DNA of 64,000 nt. Origin: Acidovorax sp. Its GTDB lineage: Bacteria; Pseudomonadota; Gammaproteobacteria; Burkholderiales; Burkholderiaceae_C. The DNA lies in assembly GCF_027492855.1 (NCBI RefSeq), contig NZ_JAPUDY010000099.1, forward strand, positions 124,001 to 188,000. Direction: 5' to 3'. Below, piece by piece: positions 49,181 to 57,636 of this stretch (positions are counted from its first letter, which is position 1; every line of letters begins with the position of its first letter). Both the position numbers and the translations under genes were made by a program. Below the pieces are notes generated by a model. The model did not search any database, was not told the origin of the DNA, and saw nothing but the letters and a program-made list of their open reading frames with translations.

Positions 49181-49471
49181 TTAGGACTTGACGGGCATCA
49201 GCGAGCCCATGCCTTTGGGCGTCTTGATGGAAGCGCAGGTGCCTGCGGGTACGAACTTCCAGGCGTTGGCCTGGTAGTCCATCTTGGACGAGCCTGCGCA
49301 GGTGGTGCCAGGGCCTGCGGCGCAGTCGTTTTTGCCAGCCATCGAGACGCCGTAGCATTTTTCCATGGCGGGCTTGGCGTTTTTTTCCATGGGGGCGGTT
49401 TGGGCCATGGTGGCGCCAGAGGCCAGGGCTGCAAGGGCAAGGGCGCCGAGGCTGAGGGTGCGTGAGGTCAT
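49181..49471 (-). CDS. bufA: bufferin precursor peptide (DUF2282, BufA)
   Basis: A 96-residue exported peptide. The signal peptide runs to about residue 24 ([16 protein letters not shown]) and is followed by a linker and the DUF2282 core with four cysteines: EKCYG (Cys39), KNDC (Cys50), TTCAG (Cys58) and AGTCASI (Cys79), around [17 protein letters not shown]. These are the targets of the MNIO enzyme in bufferins. GGAG lies nine bases before ATG 49471. The gene leads the operon and is preceded by an ECF-type promoter. Copper or other metal binding is inferred from Caulobacter. Confidence 0.88.
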   Translation of the reverse strand: MTSRTLSLGALALAALASGATMAQTAPMEKNAKPAMEKCYGVSMAGKNDCAAGPGTTCAGSSKMDYQANAWKFVPAGTCASIKTPKGMGSLMPVKS

Positions 49472-49555
49472 GACAGTTTTCTCCAGAGGTTGAGGGTTGA
49501 AACCGACCGGGGGGCCGCGTTGTTGCGACGCCAAACTGCCCGATCTGCGTTGTAA

Positions 49556-49581
49556 TTCGTGCAGTGCACTGGGCCGGTTAC
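49556..49581 (-). promoter_or_regulatory. ECF sigma promoter driving the bufferin operon
   Basis: On the minus strand GTAACC (49576-49581) is followed by exactly 16 bases and CGAA (49556-49559), with GG after the -35 and TT after the -10. The same hexamer, spacing and -10 occur in the promoter facing the sigma gene. It lies about 85 bases upstream of bufA. Confidence 0.85.
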
Positions 49582-49634
49582 AGCACTGTTCCAAAAAATT
49601 GCGGAATTGGGTGATTTATTTTTTTGCTACATCT

Positions 49635-49660
49635 GTAACCGGCAGCCCCCTGACTCCGAA
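49635..49660 (+). promoter_or_regulatory. ECF sigma promoter driving the sigma/anti-sigma genes
   Basis: GTAACC (49635-49640), a 16-base spacer and CGAA (49657-49660) precede the sigma factor ATG by 20 bases. The identity with the bufA promoter suggests autoregulation by this sigma factor. Confidence 0.85.
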
Positions 49661-49680
49661 TTTCCTGCAGGGAGACATTG

Positions 49681-50226
49681 ATGGAGATTGTTGAGAAGCG
49701 CTTGCGCAGTTTGCTGCTGCAGGGGCTGGACGCTGATGCAGCCGCCTACCAGCGCTTTCTGAAAGAGCTGAGCGCGCACCTGCGCGCGTTTTTACGCCGC
49801 CGCCTTGCGCAGCGGCCCGATGAAGTGGAGGACCTGGTGCAGGAAACCCTGCTCGCTGTGCACAACCAGCGCCACACCTACCGGCCCGAGATGCCGGTGA
49901 CGGCCTGGGTGCATGCGATTGCGCGCTACAAGCTGATCGACTGGCTGCGTTCGCACGCCGTGAAAGAGGGGCGCAACGACCCGCTGGACGATGCGGACGA
50001 GTTGTTTGCCAGCAGCGACAGCGAAGCCGCCGAGGCCCGGCGTGATCTGGGCCAATTGCTGCGGATGTTGCCTGACAAGCAGCGCCTGCCTATTGAGTAC
50101 GTGAAATTGGAAGGTTTGTCGGTGGTCGAGACTGCGCGCCTCACGGGGCTGTCGGAATCGGCCGTCAAAGTCGGCGTGCACCGGGGGCTCAAGGCCCTGG
50201 CCGCCAAGATCAGGGGAATGGCATGA
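49681..50226 (+). CDS. sigF: ECF sigma factor (SigF-like)
   Basis: A 181-residue ECF sigma factor. Region 2 is [57 protein letters not shown], and region 4 is [57 protein letters not shown] 49681 has AGGGAG upstream; an in-frame TTG precedes it. Its stop overlaps the nrsF start by four bases. In Caulobacter the SigF/NrsF pair controls bufferin genes in response to metals, which fits this locus. Gene naming is by analogy. Confidence 0.9.
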   Translation: MEIVEKRLRSLLLQGLDADAAAYQRFLKELSAHLRAFLRRRLAQRPDEVEDLVQETLLAVHNQRHTYRPEMPVTAWVHAIARYKLIDWLRSHAVKEGRNDPLDDADELFASSDSEAAEARRDLGQLLRMLPDKQRLPIEYVKLEGLSVVETARLTGLSESAVKVGVHRGLKALAAKIRGMA

Positions 50227-50864
50227 AAACCGATGAGTTGATCTACCTGCTGGCCGCCGATGACCGGCCGGTGCAAAGCGCGGCGATCGAGCAGCGTTTT
50301 GCCAAGGCCACGCTGGCGGGCATTGCAGGCGCCGGGTTGTTGATGCTGGCGATGTTCGGCCTGCGCCCCGGCCTGCTGGCCACCATGGCGCTGCCCATGT
50401 TCTGGGGCAAGCTGGTGTTTGCGGCGGCGCTGGCCGCTGCCGGGCTGGTGCTGCTGCTGCGCCTGGCCCGTCCCGGCATGGCGGTGGGCCAGGCTGCGCT
50501 GTGGCTGGCCGTGCCGCCGCTGGTGTTGTGGGCGTTGGCCGGGGTGGCGCTGTGGCAGGTGTCTCCCGACGAGCGCATGCCGCTCATTCTGGGCAGCACC
50601 TGGCGCACTTGCCCCATCAGCATCGCAGCGTTGTCGGTGCCAGCGTTTGTGGCGGGTTTCTGGGCGCTCAAGGGCGCGGCGCCCACACGCCTGGCCTGGG
50701 CAGGCGCGGGTGCGGGCCTGCTGGCGGGCGCACTGGGGGCGCTGGTGTATGCGTTGCATTGCCCCGAGATGGCGGCGCCGTTTCTGGCCGTCTGGTATCT
50801 GGCGGGCATGGCCATCCCGACAGCGCTGGGGGCCGTGCTGGGGCCGCGCCTGCTGCGCTGGTAG
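50223..50864 (+). CDS. nrsF: NrsF-like (DUF1109) anti-sigma membrane protein
   Basis: A 213-residue membrane protein with about six helices and an N-terminal cytosolic start ([18 protein letters not shown]). DUF1109/NrsF proteins hold SigF-type factors inactive until metal stress. Two cysteines, Cys130 (TWRTCPIS) and Cys180 (ALHCPEM), sit where the paired sensory cysteines of Caulobacter NrsF are. It overlaps the sigma gene by four bases. Together they form a divergent regulatory pair with the bufferin operon. Confidence 0.88.
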   Translation: MKTDELIYLLAADDRPVQSAAIEQRFAKATLAGIAGAGLLMLAMFGLRPGLLATMALPMFWGKLVFAAALAAAGLVLLLRLARPGMAVGQAALWLAVPPLVLWALAGVALWQVSPDERMPLILGSTWRTCPISIAALSVPAFVAGFWALKGAAPTRLAWAGAGAGLLAGALGALVYALHCPEMAAPFLAVWYLAGMAIPTALGAVLGPRLLRW

Positions 50865-50901
50865 CTGCTGCTATCGGCGCAGAGGCGCGCTGGTGGTCAG
50901 A

Positions 50902-51351
50902 TCAGGCCGCCACCCGCTTGTTGTAGGCGCGAAAAACCGTATCCAGCGTCCACCCCAGCGATTCATAGAGCGACTGCGCGGCGGTGTTGGTGTGTGCTGT
51001 GGTCAGGTCCATGCGCACCTTGCCGTTGGCGCGGGCTGTGGCCTCGGCGGCCAACAACAGGCCGCGCCCGGCGCCCGTCTTGCGCGCCGTTGGGTCCACG
51101 AACAGGTCATACAGCGTGTAGATGGGCACAGCCTCTACCGAGCAGAACGTGGGGTAGAGCTGGCAAAAGCCCACCGCGGCTTGTGACGTATCCAGTGCCA
51201 GCAGCACCACGGACTCCTGTCGCTCCAGCCGTTGTGCAATGAATGCCCGCGCTGTGGCGAGATCAGGCGCCTGCTCGTAAAACTGCCGGTAGGCGTCAAA
51301 CAGCGGGGCAAGAATGTCGGCGTCGGCAGGGGTGGCAAGGCGGATGTGCAC
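50902..51351 (-). CDS. GNAT-family N-acetyltransferase
   Basis: A 149-residue protein. The start MHIRLATPADADILAPLFDAYRQFYEQ and the acetyl-CoA-binding loop VDPTARKTGAGRGLLLAAEATARANG (R/Q-x-x-G-x-G/A) define the GNAT fold, with a C-terminal AQSLYESLGWTLD. The substrate is unknown. It is a single gene between nrsF, which it faces, and cca. Confidence 0.88.
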   Translation of the reverse strand: MHIRLATPADADILAPLFDAYRQFYEQAPDLATARAFIAQRLERQESVVLLALDTSQAAVGFCQLYPTFCSVEAVPIYTLYDLFVDPTARKTGAGRGLLLAAEATARANGKVRMDLTTAHTNTAAQSLYESLGWTLDTVFRAYNKRVAA

Positions 51352-51456
51352 AGCGGGCGTGGAGGCGGTTGGATGGCAGCAGGCGCACTCCGGGTGGGTG
51401 CGGACGGACGCGGATTGTAGGTAGTTCTGCCAGCACCTGCGGGTGCTGTCGCAAGG

Positions 51457-52707
51457 TTATGCAGCGCCGTTGTCGCTGAGCCACCGTGCCACGGCCTCCA
51501 CCCGCGCCTGGTGGATCAGCATACCCACCTGCGGCCCGGTCACCCCCTTGGCTGCCGCCCGTGCGGCGATGTCGCTGGTGACCACCGATTGCACAGCGGC
51601 CAGCACCGCCGCCAGGCGCGGGCGTTGTGGGTAGGCCGATTCTTCCAACCCCAGCCGCCCGCGTGCATCACACTCGCAGGCCAGCAGGATGTCGGCAAAA
51701 CGCGCGGGCTTGCGGATGGCGTCGCAGCGCTCCAGCAGGCGCACCAGGGCTGAGGCCGAAAAATCCCCGCTGCGGTGGATGTTGCCGTGCTCGCGGGCCA
51801 CCACGTCGGCCGTCTCGCGGCAGTCCACCGGCACGCGCAGGCGCTCGGCCACGTCTTTCAGCAGCTCGGCGCTGCGCTCCTCGTGCCCGATGTGGCGCGG
51901 CAGCAGGTCGGCGGGGGTGGTGCCCTTGCCCAGGTCGTGCGCCAGGCAGGCAAACCGTACCGAGAGCGGGGCTTGCAACCGGGCGGCCATGTCCAGCACC
52001 ATCATCAGGTGCACGCCGGTGTCTACCTCGGGGTGGTACTCTGCGCGCTGGGGCACGCCCCACAGGCGCGCCACCTCGGGCAGCAGCACGGCCAGCGCGC
52101 CACATTCGCGCAGCACCTCGAACATGCGCGAGGGTTGTTCCTCCATCAGCCCACGCGCCAGCTCCTGCCACACGCGCTCGGCCACCAGATGGTCCACCTC
52201 GCCGTGCGCCACCATCTCGCGCATCAGTTGCATCGTCTCGGGCGCTACGGTGAAGTCGGTAAAGCGTGCCGCAAACCGCGCCACACGCAGGATGCGCACC
52301 GGGTCTTCGCGAAAGGCGTCGGTCACATGGCGCAGCACACGGGCTTCAATGTCCTTGGCGCCAGAATAAGGATCAAAAATGCCACCGGCGCTTGATTCAT
52401 AAGCGCTGGCAGCTATTGAATTGATAGTTAGATCGCGGCGCGAGAGATCTTCTTCGAGCGTCACATCGGGCGCGCTGTGCACCACAAAACCCCGGTAGCC
52501 CCGGCCGCTCTTGCGCTCGGTGCGGGCCAGTGCGTATTCCTCGCGCGTTTCGGGGTGCAGAAACACGGGGAAGTCTCGCCCCACTGGCAGGTAGCCCAGC
52601 GCCAGCATCTGCTCGGGCGTGGCGCCCACCACCACCCAGTCGCGGTCATTCACGGGCCGTCCCAGCAGCTTGTCGCGGACGGCGCCGCCTACCATGTAGA
52701 TTTCCAT
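51457..52707 (-). CDS. cca: CCA-adding tRNA nucleotidyltransferase with HD domain
   Basis: A 416-residue protein that adds and repairs the CCA end of tRNA. Motifs are MVGGAVRDKLLG, the catalytic carboxylates in NDRDWVVVGA, RRDLTINSIA, the nucleotide-selecting helix (EDPVRILRVARFAARF) and an HD domain HDLGKGTTPADLLP with phosphohydrolase activity in bacteria of this group. Residues 94-112 between RRDLTINSIA and FDPYSG are encoded by an in-frame palindromic element and read TINSIAASAYESSAGGIFD instead of the usual short loop. Flanking catalytic residues are kept, so it is probably active. Confidence 0.94.
   Translation of the reverse strand: MEIYMVGGAVRDKLLGRPVNDRDWVVVGATPEQMLALGYLPVGRDFPVFLHPETREEYALARTERKSGRGYRGFVVHSAPDVTLEEDLSRRDLTINSIAASAYESSAGGIFDPYSGAKDIEARVLRHVTDAFREDPVRILRVARFAARFTDFTVAPETMQLMREMVAHGEVDHLVAERVWQELARGLMEEQPSRMFEVLRECGALAVLLPEVARLWGVPQRAEYHPEVDTGVHLMMVLDMAARLQAPLSVRFACLAHDLGKGTTPADLLPRHIGHEERSAELLKDVAERLRVPVDCRETADVVAREHGNIHRSGDFSASALVRLLERCDAIRKPARFADILLACECDARGRLGLEESAYPQRPRLAAVLAAVQSVVTSDIAARAAAKGVTGPQVGMLIHQARVEAVARWLSDNGAA
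52371..52430. repeat. palindromic element copy 10, inside cca
   Basis: On the minus strand it reads CTATCAATTCAATAGCTGCC, AGCGCTTATGAATCAAGCGC and CGGTGGCATTTTTGATC. The arms AGCGCTTAT and AAGCGCCGG pair. It is in the same frame and orientation as copies 6 and 7 and gives a similar peptide. Confidence 0.88.
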
Positions 52708-52747
52708 CCGCCTAGTTTAGGGCGAGGGTCGTATAGTCCCGCCCACC

Positions 52748-53203
52748 ATGTCCTTATCGTCTGACCTCACCATTGCCCAGCTCAACCCCGATGGCAGCGT
52801 GCCCGTGCCCACGGCGCCCGACGCAGCGGCCAACGCCGCCGCCGAAGCGCTGCAGAGGGAGGCGCAGTTGGAAGCGCTGAAGGCCAAGGTGGACGATCTG
52901 CAGGAAATCCTGGCCAAGCCGCTCAGCGAAATTTTGTCCGACCGCGACAAGTTCAAAGAGGCCGCCGCCGCGTGGGATGCCTTTGGCGCCATGTGGATGC
53001 TGTCGCAGCGCGCCATGCGCCGCGTGGCGCTGGACTTGGCCGCGCAGCAGGGCGTGAGCGATGAGGATGTGGTGGCACGCGCGCTGGCCTATGCCAATCA
53101 GGTGCTCAATACCGAGGACGAAGACCTGGGCGGCTCCATTGCACCCGCCCAGCTAGCGCACATCGCGCGGCACAAGCCGTTTTTGCGCAAGCAGTTCCGG
53201 TAG
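52748..53203 (+). CDS. conserved hypothetical protein
   Basis: A 151-residue soluble, acidic protein of unknown function. Residues about 30-60 form a likely coiled coil (AAEALQREAQLEALKAKVDDLQEILAK), and the middle WDAFGAMWMLSQRAMRRVALDLAAQQGVSDEDVV looks helical. No enzyme motif or membrane segment is visible. It diverges from cca, with the two starts 40 bases apart, and converges with the NIPSNAP gene. It reads like a protein conserved only in Burkholderiales. Confidence 0.75.
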   Translation: MSLSSDLTIAQLNPDGSVPVPTAPDAAANAAAEALQREAQLEALKAKVDDLQEILAKPLSEILSDRDKFKEAAAAWDAFGAMWMLSQRAMRRVALDLAAQQGVSDEDVVARALAYANQVLNTEDEDLGGSIAPAQLAHIARHKPFLRKQFR

Positions 53204-53249
53204 GCCTCCTCCCACCCGCACAGGCTTGATGATTCAACGCGGATTCGCG

Positions 53250-53558
53250 TCAGCCAAACACCGGCCTGAAAAAGCTCCGCTCATAACTCACGATGCACCC
53301 CGTCTCTTCGGCATACCGAAACGCGGCCTGGCAGTCCGTATCCTGCATCGACTGCTGGCGGTACACCTCGTAGGCCGCGAGGCTGTCAAACGTGAACAGC
53401 GCCAGCGCGATGTTGTTGGCGCCCTCGCTGGGCATGAAGTAGCCGTGGTGCTGGCCGCCGAATTTTTCGACCAGCGGAATCCACAGTTTTCCGTAGTGCT
53501 CAAACTCCTTCAACTTGCTGGTGTTGAGCACGTAACGCAGGTAGATGGTGACGGCCAT
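53250..53558 (-). CDS. NIPSNAP-family protein
   Basis: A 102-residue single-domain protein: MAVTIYLRYVLNTSKLKEFEHYGKLWIPLVEKFGGQHHGYFMPSEGANNIALALFTFDSLAAYEVYRQQSMQD. It has the ferredoxin-like NIPSNAP fold, whose members are often small, stand-alone and of unknown biochemical role. It follows the GST gene by eight bases on the same strand, so they form an operon. ATG 53558 is chosen. Confidence 0.85.
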   Translation of the reverse strand: MAVTIYLRYVLNTSKLKEFEHYGKLWIPLVEKFGGQHHGYFMPSEGANNIALALFTFDSLAAYEVYRQQSMQDTDCQAAFRYAEETGCIVSYERSFFRPVFG

Positions 53559-53566
53559 GGCACGCC

Positions 53567-54259
53567 TCAGCCTTGTGTGGGGCGCAGGCGGTAGGGCTCT
53601 TCGAAGTCCAGAAAGTCCTTCTCGACCAGGGCTTCGTCGATCCATGCCTTCACACCAGGCAGGGCGCGCACGCGGTCCACGTAGGCGGCGATATGGGGCG
53701 GCACGGGCAGGGCATAGCTGTGCAGGCGCATGCACACGGGGGCAAAGTAGGCGTCGGCCACCGAGAACTGGCCAAACAGCATCGGGCCGCCATGCTCTTG
53801 CAGCAGGGCACTCCACATGTCCACCAGGCGGGCCACATCGGCGCGCACGCCGGGCTGGTCGCGCCAGACCAGCGCGCCAGCGTGGGCCAGGTTGGCCTCG
53901 ATGTTCATGGGGCAGTTGCCGCGCAGGGATGTGAAGCCGCTGTGCATTTCGGCGCAGACACTGCGGGCGCGCGCGCGGGCTTTGGGGTTGGCGGGCCAGA
54001 GCTGCTTGTCGGGCCAGGTTTCGGCCACGTATTCGGCGATGGCCAGGGTGTCCCACACGGCCAGATCGCCATCGACCAGCACCGGCACCTTGCCTGCGGG
54101 GCTCACCGGGCCCATGGTGCGCTTGAATTCGGAGTCGGCCTCGAAGCTGTCGAAGCGCACCAGCACTTCGTCAAACGCAATGCCAGCCTGGCGCAGCAGC
54201 ACCCAGGGGCGCATGGACCAGGACGAGTAGTTCTTGTTGCCGATGTAGAGCGTTGGCAT
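53567..54259 (-). CDS. glutathione S-transferase
   Basis: A 230-residue GST. The N-terminal thioredoxin-like domain reads MPTLYIGNKNYSSWSMRPWVLLRQAGIAFDEV with Ser as the catalytic residue (SSWS), and AGKVPVLVDGDLAVWDTLAIAEYVAE is the glutathione-binding strand-helix. The C-terminal helical domain ends ALVEKDFLDFEEPYRL. It may detoxify electrophiles. It is first in the GST-NIPSNAP operon. Confidence 0.92.
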   Translation of the reverse strand: MPTLYIGNKNYSSWSMRPWVLLRQAGIAFDEVLVRFDSFEADSEFKRTMGPVSPAGKVPVLVDGDLAVWDTLAIAEYVAETWPDKQLWPANPKARARARSVCAEMHSGFTSLRGNCPMNIEANLAHAGALVWRDQPGVRADVARLVDMWSALLQEHGGPMLFGQFSVADAYFAPVCMRLHSYALPVPPHIAAYVDRVRALPGVKAWIDEALVEKDFLDFEEPYRLRPTQG

Positions 54260-54381
54260 GGTGCACCTGTGGATGAAGGCTGGTAGGAAGTTGGCCCGCC
54301 ATGCTAGCGGCAGTTGTGCGCATCAGCAATGCCAAAAAATGGCCTGAATGATGCGCAGAACGCAATACCGGCCGCCGCAGA

Positions 54382-54954
54382 TCACACCGGCCAGACCACC
54401 CCGTTGTCGTTCAGGATGGCGTCGAGCGGCAGGTCGTATTCCTCGGGTTCGAAGTCGTCGAGGTAGCCGTTGGTGAAGCCCAGGCCCACGGTGAAGGGCT
54501 TGGGCTGCAGGGTGGCCAGCGTGCGGTCGTAAAACCCGCCGCCGTAACCCAGCCGGTAGCCGCCAGCGGCGTAGCCCACGCAGGGCACGAACAGCAGCGT
54601 GGGCACGATGACCTCGGTGTCCTTGGGCTTGGGGATGCCGTAGGCGTCTTCTTCCATGGGGCAGCCGGGGTACCAGGCGTGGAAGGTGAGCGTTTTGTGC
54701 TGCTTGTTGACCACCGGCAGGCCGATGCGTCGGCGCAGGGGCTCGTCCAGCAGCTCGCCGTCTTCCTTCCAGCGGTGCAGGGCTGGCAGAGGGTCGAACT
54801 CGCCCTTGATGGGCCAGTAGGCGCCGATCACAGTGTCGGGCCGGTTCACCAGCCAGATGCGCATCACCTGTTGTAACAGGTCGGCCCGCTGTAGGCGATC
54901 GGGCAGATTGAGGCGTTCTTCTATCAACGCGCGCCGAAGGGCTGCTTTGTCCAT
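54382..54954 (-). CDS. 5-formyltetrahydrofolate cyclo-ligase
   Basis: A 190-residue protein that converts 5-formyl-THF to 5,10-methenyl-THF with ATP. The start MDKAALRRALIEERLNLP, the substrate region YWPIKGEFDPLPAL, the ATP-binding pattern FVPCVGYAAGGYRLGYGGGFYDRTLA and the end VGLGFTNG match the 5-FCL family. It diverges from slt with only 14 bases between the two ATGs, so the promoters must lie inside the coding regions or starts are further in. Confidence 0.92.
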   Translation of the reverse strand: MDKAALRRALIEERLNLPDRLQRADLLQQVMRIWLVNRPDTVIGAYWPIKGEFDPLPALHRWKEDGELLDEPLRRRIGLPVVNKQHKTLTFHAWYPGCPMEEDAYGIPKPKDTEVIVPTLLFVPCVGYAAGGYRLGYGGGFYDRTLATLQPKPFTVGLGFTNGYLDDFEPEEYDLPLDAILNDNGVVWPV

Positions 54955-54968
54955 CAGATAATTCCCCC

Positions 54969-56954
54969 ATGCAATTTCTCAGAGCGATTCTGACACCCCT
55001 TGTCGCCGCCACCCTGTTGGCTGGCGCCGCGCCCCTTGTCATGGCGCAAAACCGTGGTGACGATACCTTGCTGGAGATGCAGCAGGCCTTTCGCAAGGGC
55101 GACCGCAAAAAGCTGGAGCAATTGCTGCCCGCAGCACGCGGCCATGCGCTGGAGCCCTGGGCCGCGTACTGGGAGTTGAAAGCGCGGTTGAACGACGCTT
55201 CGCCGCAAGAGATCCAGTCCTTCATGCAGCGCTATGCGGGCAGCTACCAGGAAGACCGCCTGCGCAACGACTGGCTGCTGCTGCTGGGCCAGCGGCGCGA
55301 CTGGGGGCAGTTTGCCGCGCAGCACCCCGGCTACCGCATGTCCGACGACCGCGAGGTGCGCTGCTACGCGCTTTTGATCGACCAGATCAAGGGCACGGCG
55401 GCCCCCACGGTGGCCGACGAGGTGCGCAGCAACTGGTACGCGCAGCGCGATGGCGACGACGGCTGCACCCATGCCGCGCGCGAACTGCATGGCTACAAGA
55501 AGCTGTCGGCGCTGGATGTGTGGCGCAAGGCCCGCCTGGGGGTGGAAGCCAACCGCTCCCGCGTGGTGCGCGCGGCGGTCGAGATCGTCTCGCCCGAGTC
55601 GCTGCCGCAGGTCAAGGACGTGCTGGACGCGCCCAGCAAATACCTGCTCTCGCGCGCCACGGCCAGTGGCAAGGCCCGGCAGGAGATGGTGCTGCTGGCG
55701 CTCTTGAAGCTGGCCACCAGCGACCCGGACAGCGCGGCCCACCAGCTCGACACCAAGTGGGGCGTGCACCTTTCGTCCGAAGAGCGCAACTGGGCCTGGG
55801 GCGTGATCGGCAAGACGGCGGCGCTCAAGCTGTCCAGCGAAGCAGCGGGCTACTTTGCCAACGTGACCAAGGACAGCGACCTGAACGATGACCTGCTGGG
55901 CTGGAAGGTGCGTGCCGCCTTGCGTGCAGGCCAGTGGAAGGCCGTGGGCAAGGCCGTGGACGCCATGGGCCCCGAAGCCCGCGAGGACAGCACCTGGGCG
56001 TATTGGAAGGCGCGCTCGCTGCTTGCGGGCCGCCCGAGCGACGCCCAACGCGCCGAGGCGCGCCAGTTGCTCGAAGGCATTGCCAGTACGCGGGGCTTTT
56101 ATGAGCAACTGGCGCTGGAGGAGCTGGGTCAGCGCATCACCGTGCCGCCCGCGCCCGCGCCGCTGACGGCCGAGGAAAAAGCCGCCGCCCGCGCCAATCC
56201 GGGGCTCAACCGGGGCCTGTACGCCATCTTGCTGGGCTTGCGCAGCGAAGGCGTGCGCGAGTGGAACTACACCACCAACCTGCACCAGAGCGGCGGCATG
56301 CCCGACCGCGAACTGCTGGCCGCTGCCGACTTCGCCTGCGAGCGCGAGGTGTGGGACCGCTGCATCAACACCAGCGAGCGCACCAAAAGCGTGGTCGAGT
56401 CCAATCAACGTTTTCCCATGCCGTTTCGCAACGCCGTGGTGGAGCGCGCCCAGGGCATTGGTTTGGACCCGGCCTATGTCTATGGCCTGATCCGCCAGGA
56501 AAGCCGCTTCATCATGGACGCTCGCTCGCATGTGGGCGCCTCTGGCCTCATGCAGGTGATGCCCGCCACGGCCCGCTGGACGGCCAAGAAGATCGGCTTG
56601 ACCGGCTTCACCACCGACCAGCTCAATGACCGCGACACCAACATCACCATCGGCACGGCCTACCTCAAGCTGGCACTGGACGACTTTGCGGGCTCCATGC
56701 CCATGGCGGCCGCAGCCTACAACGCAGGCCCCGGCCGCCCCCGCAACTGGCGCAACGGCCCCGTGCTGGACGCCGCCATTTGGGCCGAGAACGTGCCGTT
56801 CACCGAAACGCGCGACTACGTGAAGAAGGTGCTGGCCAACACCACCAACTACGCCGCCATGCTCACGGGCACGCCCCAGTCGCTCAAGAGCCGCCTGGGC
56901 ACCATCGGCCCGCGCGACGCGGCAGCGCCCGAGGTGAACAAGGACTTGCCTTGA
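54969..56954 (+). CDS. slt: soluble lytic murein transglycosylase (Slt70-like)
   Basis: A 661-residue exported protein. A signal peptide (LTPLVAATLLAGAAPLVMAQ) is followed by a long alpha-helical superhelix and a C-terminal Slt domain: YVYGLIRQESRF with catalytic Glu511, GASGLMQVMPATA and MAAAAYNAGPGRPRNW. It cleaves peptidoglycan, producing 1,6-anhydro ends, during cell-wall recycling. Length is close to Slt70 (about 645). A palindromic element follows the stop. Confidence 0.94.
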   Translation: MQFLRAILTPLVAATLLAGAAPLVMAQNRGDDTLLEMQQAFRKGDRKKLEQLLPAARGHALEPWAAYWELKARLNDASPQEIQSFMQRYAGSYQEDRLRNDWLLLLGQRRDWGQFAAQHPGYRMSDDREVRCYALLIDQIKGTAAPTVADEVRSNWYAQRDGDDGCTHAARELHGYKKLSALDVWRKARLGVEANRSRVVRAAVEIVSPESLPQVKDVLDAPSKYLLSRATASGKARQEMVLLALLKLATSDPDSAAHQLDTKWGVHLSSEERNWAWGVIGKTAALKLSSEAAGYFANVTKDSDLNDDLLGWKVRAALRAGQWKAVGKAVDAMGPEAREDSTWAYWKARSLLAGRPSDAQRAEARQLLEGIASTRGFYEQLALEELGQRITVPPAPAPLTAEEKAAARANPGLNRGLYAILLGLRSEGVREWNYTTNLHQSGGMPDRELLAAADFACEREVWDRCINTSERTKSVVESNQRFPMPFRNAVVERAQGIGLDPAYVYGLIRQESRFIMDARSHVGASGLMQVMPATARWTAKKIGLTGFTTDQLNDRDTNITIGTAYLKLALDDFAGSMPMAAAAYNAGPGRPRNWRNGPVLDAAIWAENVPFTETRDYVKKVLANTTNYAAMLTGTPQSLKSRLGTIGPRDAAAPEVNKDLP

Positions 56955-56958
56955 GAGA

Positions 56959-57020
56959 AATTTGCTATCAATAAATGAGCTTTTTGCGCTTATCAATTGG
57001 GCGATAGAGCCATATTTATT
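56959..57020. repeat. palindromic element copy 11 (between slt and the DUF4124 gene)
   Basis: AAATTTGCTATCAATAAATG, AGCTTTTTGCGCTTATCAAT and TGGGCGATAGAGCCATATTT. The arms are diverged and the copy is AT-rich, with poly-A close to the ribosome-binding site of the following gene. It lies five bases after the slt stop. Confidence 0.75.
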
Positions 57021-57040
57021 TAAAAAAATTGGAGGATGTC

Positions 57041-57625
57041 ATGGGGAAGCATGCGTGGGTGGCCTGTGTGGCTGCGGTCGCTTCGGTGGTAGTGGTGTGG
57101 GGCGCTGACGCCCAGGCACAGCCGGTGTACAAATGGGTGGATGCCGAGGGCAAAACCCACTACGGATCGCAGCCTCCGGCAGCCACGCAAGGCGCCGAGC
57201 CGCTCAAGCTGCAGAGCAACAACGGCACCAGCGGTGGCGGTAGCGGGGCATCTGGCAGCAAGACCCAGCAGTACAACCCCGACGGCACCAAGAAGGTCCC
57301 CAAGGAAGTCCAGGAGTTTGGTCAAGGCGTGGTGAAAGCCTTGGGCACGGTGGACAAGAAACAGGTGTCGCTCAATTGCGGTGCGGCCGTGGGCAACATT
57401 CACGGTCAGGCAGACACCATGCTGGAAGTGGGGGAGAAAAACGTGCGCGATGGCTACATGGCACGGGCCGACTTCGACAAACTGGCCCCCAAGATCCGCG
57501 AGTCGCGGGGGCAGTACAGCGTGGGGGACTGCCAAGGGGCTTCGGGCAACAAAAAGTCGTTCTACCAATGCATGTCCAATAGCCGCAACCATCTGACAGG
57601 TTGCGCCAGCCAGTTCAAACACTGA
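57041..57625 (+). CDS. exported DUF4124 protein
   Basis: A 194-residue protein with a signal peptide (AVASVVVVWGADAQAQ) and the DUF4124 motif VYKWVDAEGKTHYGSQPP, a domain common in exported proteins of beta- and gammaproteobacteria. A Gly/Ser linker and a C-terminal part with four cysteines (VSLNCGAAVGN, GDCQGAS, YQCMSNS, LTGCASQ) follow. GGAGGA lies before the ATG at 57041. Function unknown; possibly cell-envelope related because it follows slt. Confidence 0.82.
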   Translation: MGKHAWVACVAAVASVVVVWGADAQAQPVYKWVDAEGKTHYGSQPPAATQGAEPLKLQSNNGTSGGGSGASGSKTQQYNPDGTKKVPKEVQEFGQGVVKALGTVDKKQVSLNCGAAVGNIHGQADTMLEVGEKNVRDGYMARADFDKLAPKIRESRGQYSVGDCQGASGNKKSFYQCMSNSRNHLTGCASQFKH

Positions 57626-57636
57626 GCAAACACCCA

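Noticed and set aside
50853..50884. TGGTAGCTGCTGCTATC, possible degenerate copy of the palindromic element
   Set aside because: Too short and lacks the paired GCGCTTAT arm.
54954..56996. 680-residue minus-strand frame opposite slt
   Set aside because: Antisense shadow; slt carries signal peptide and catalytic Slt motifs.
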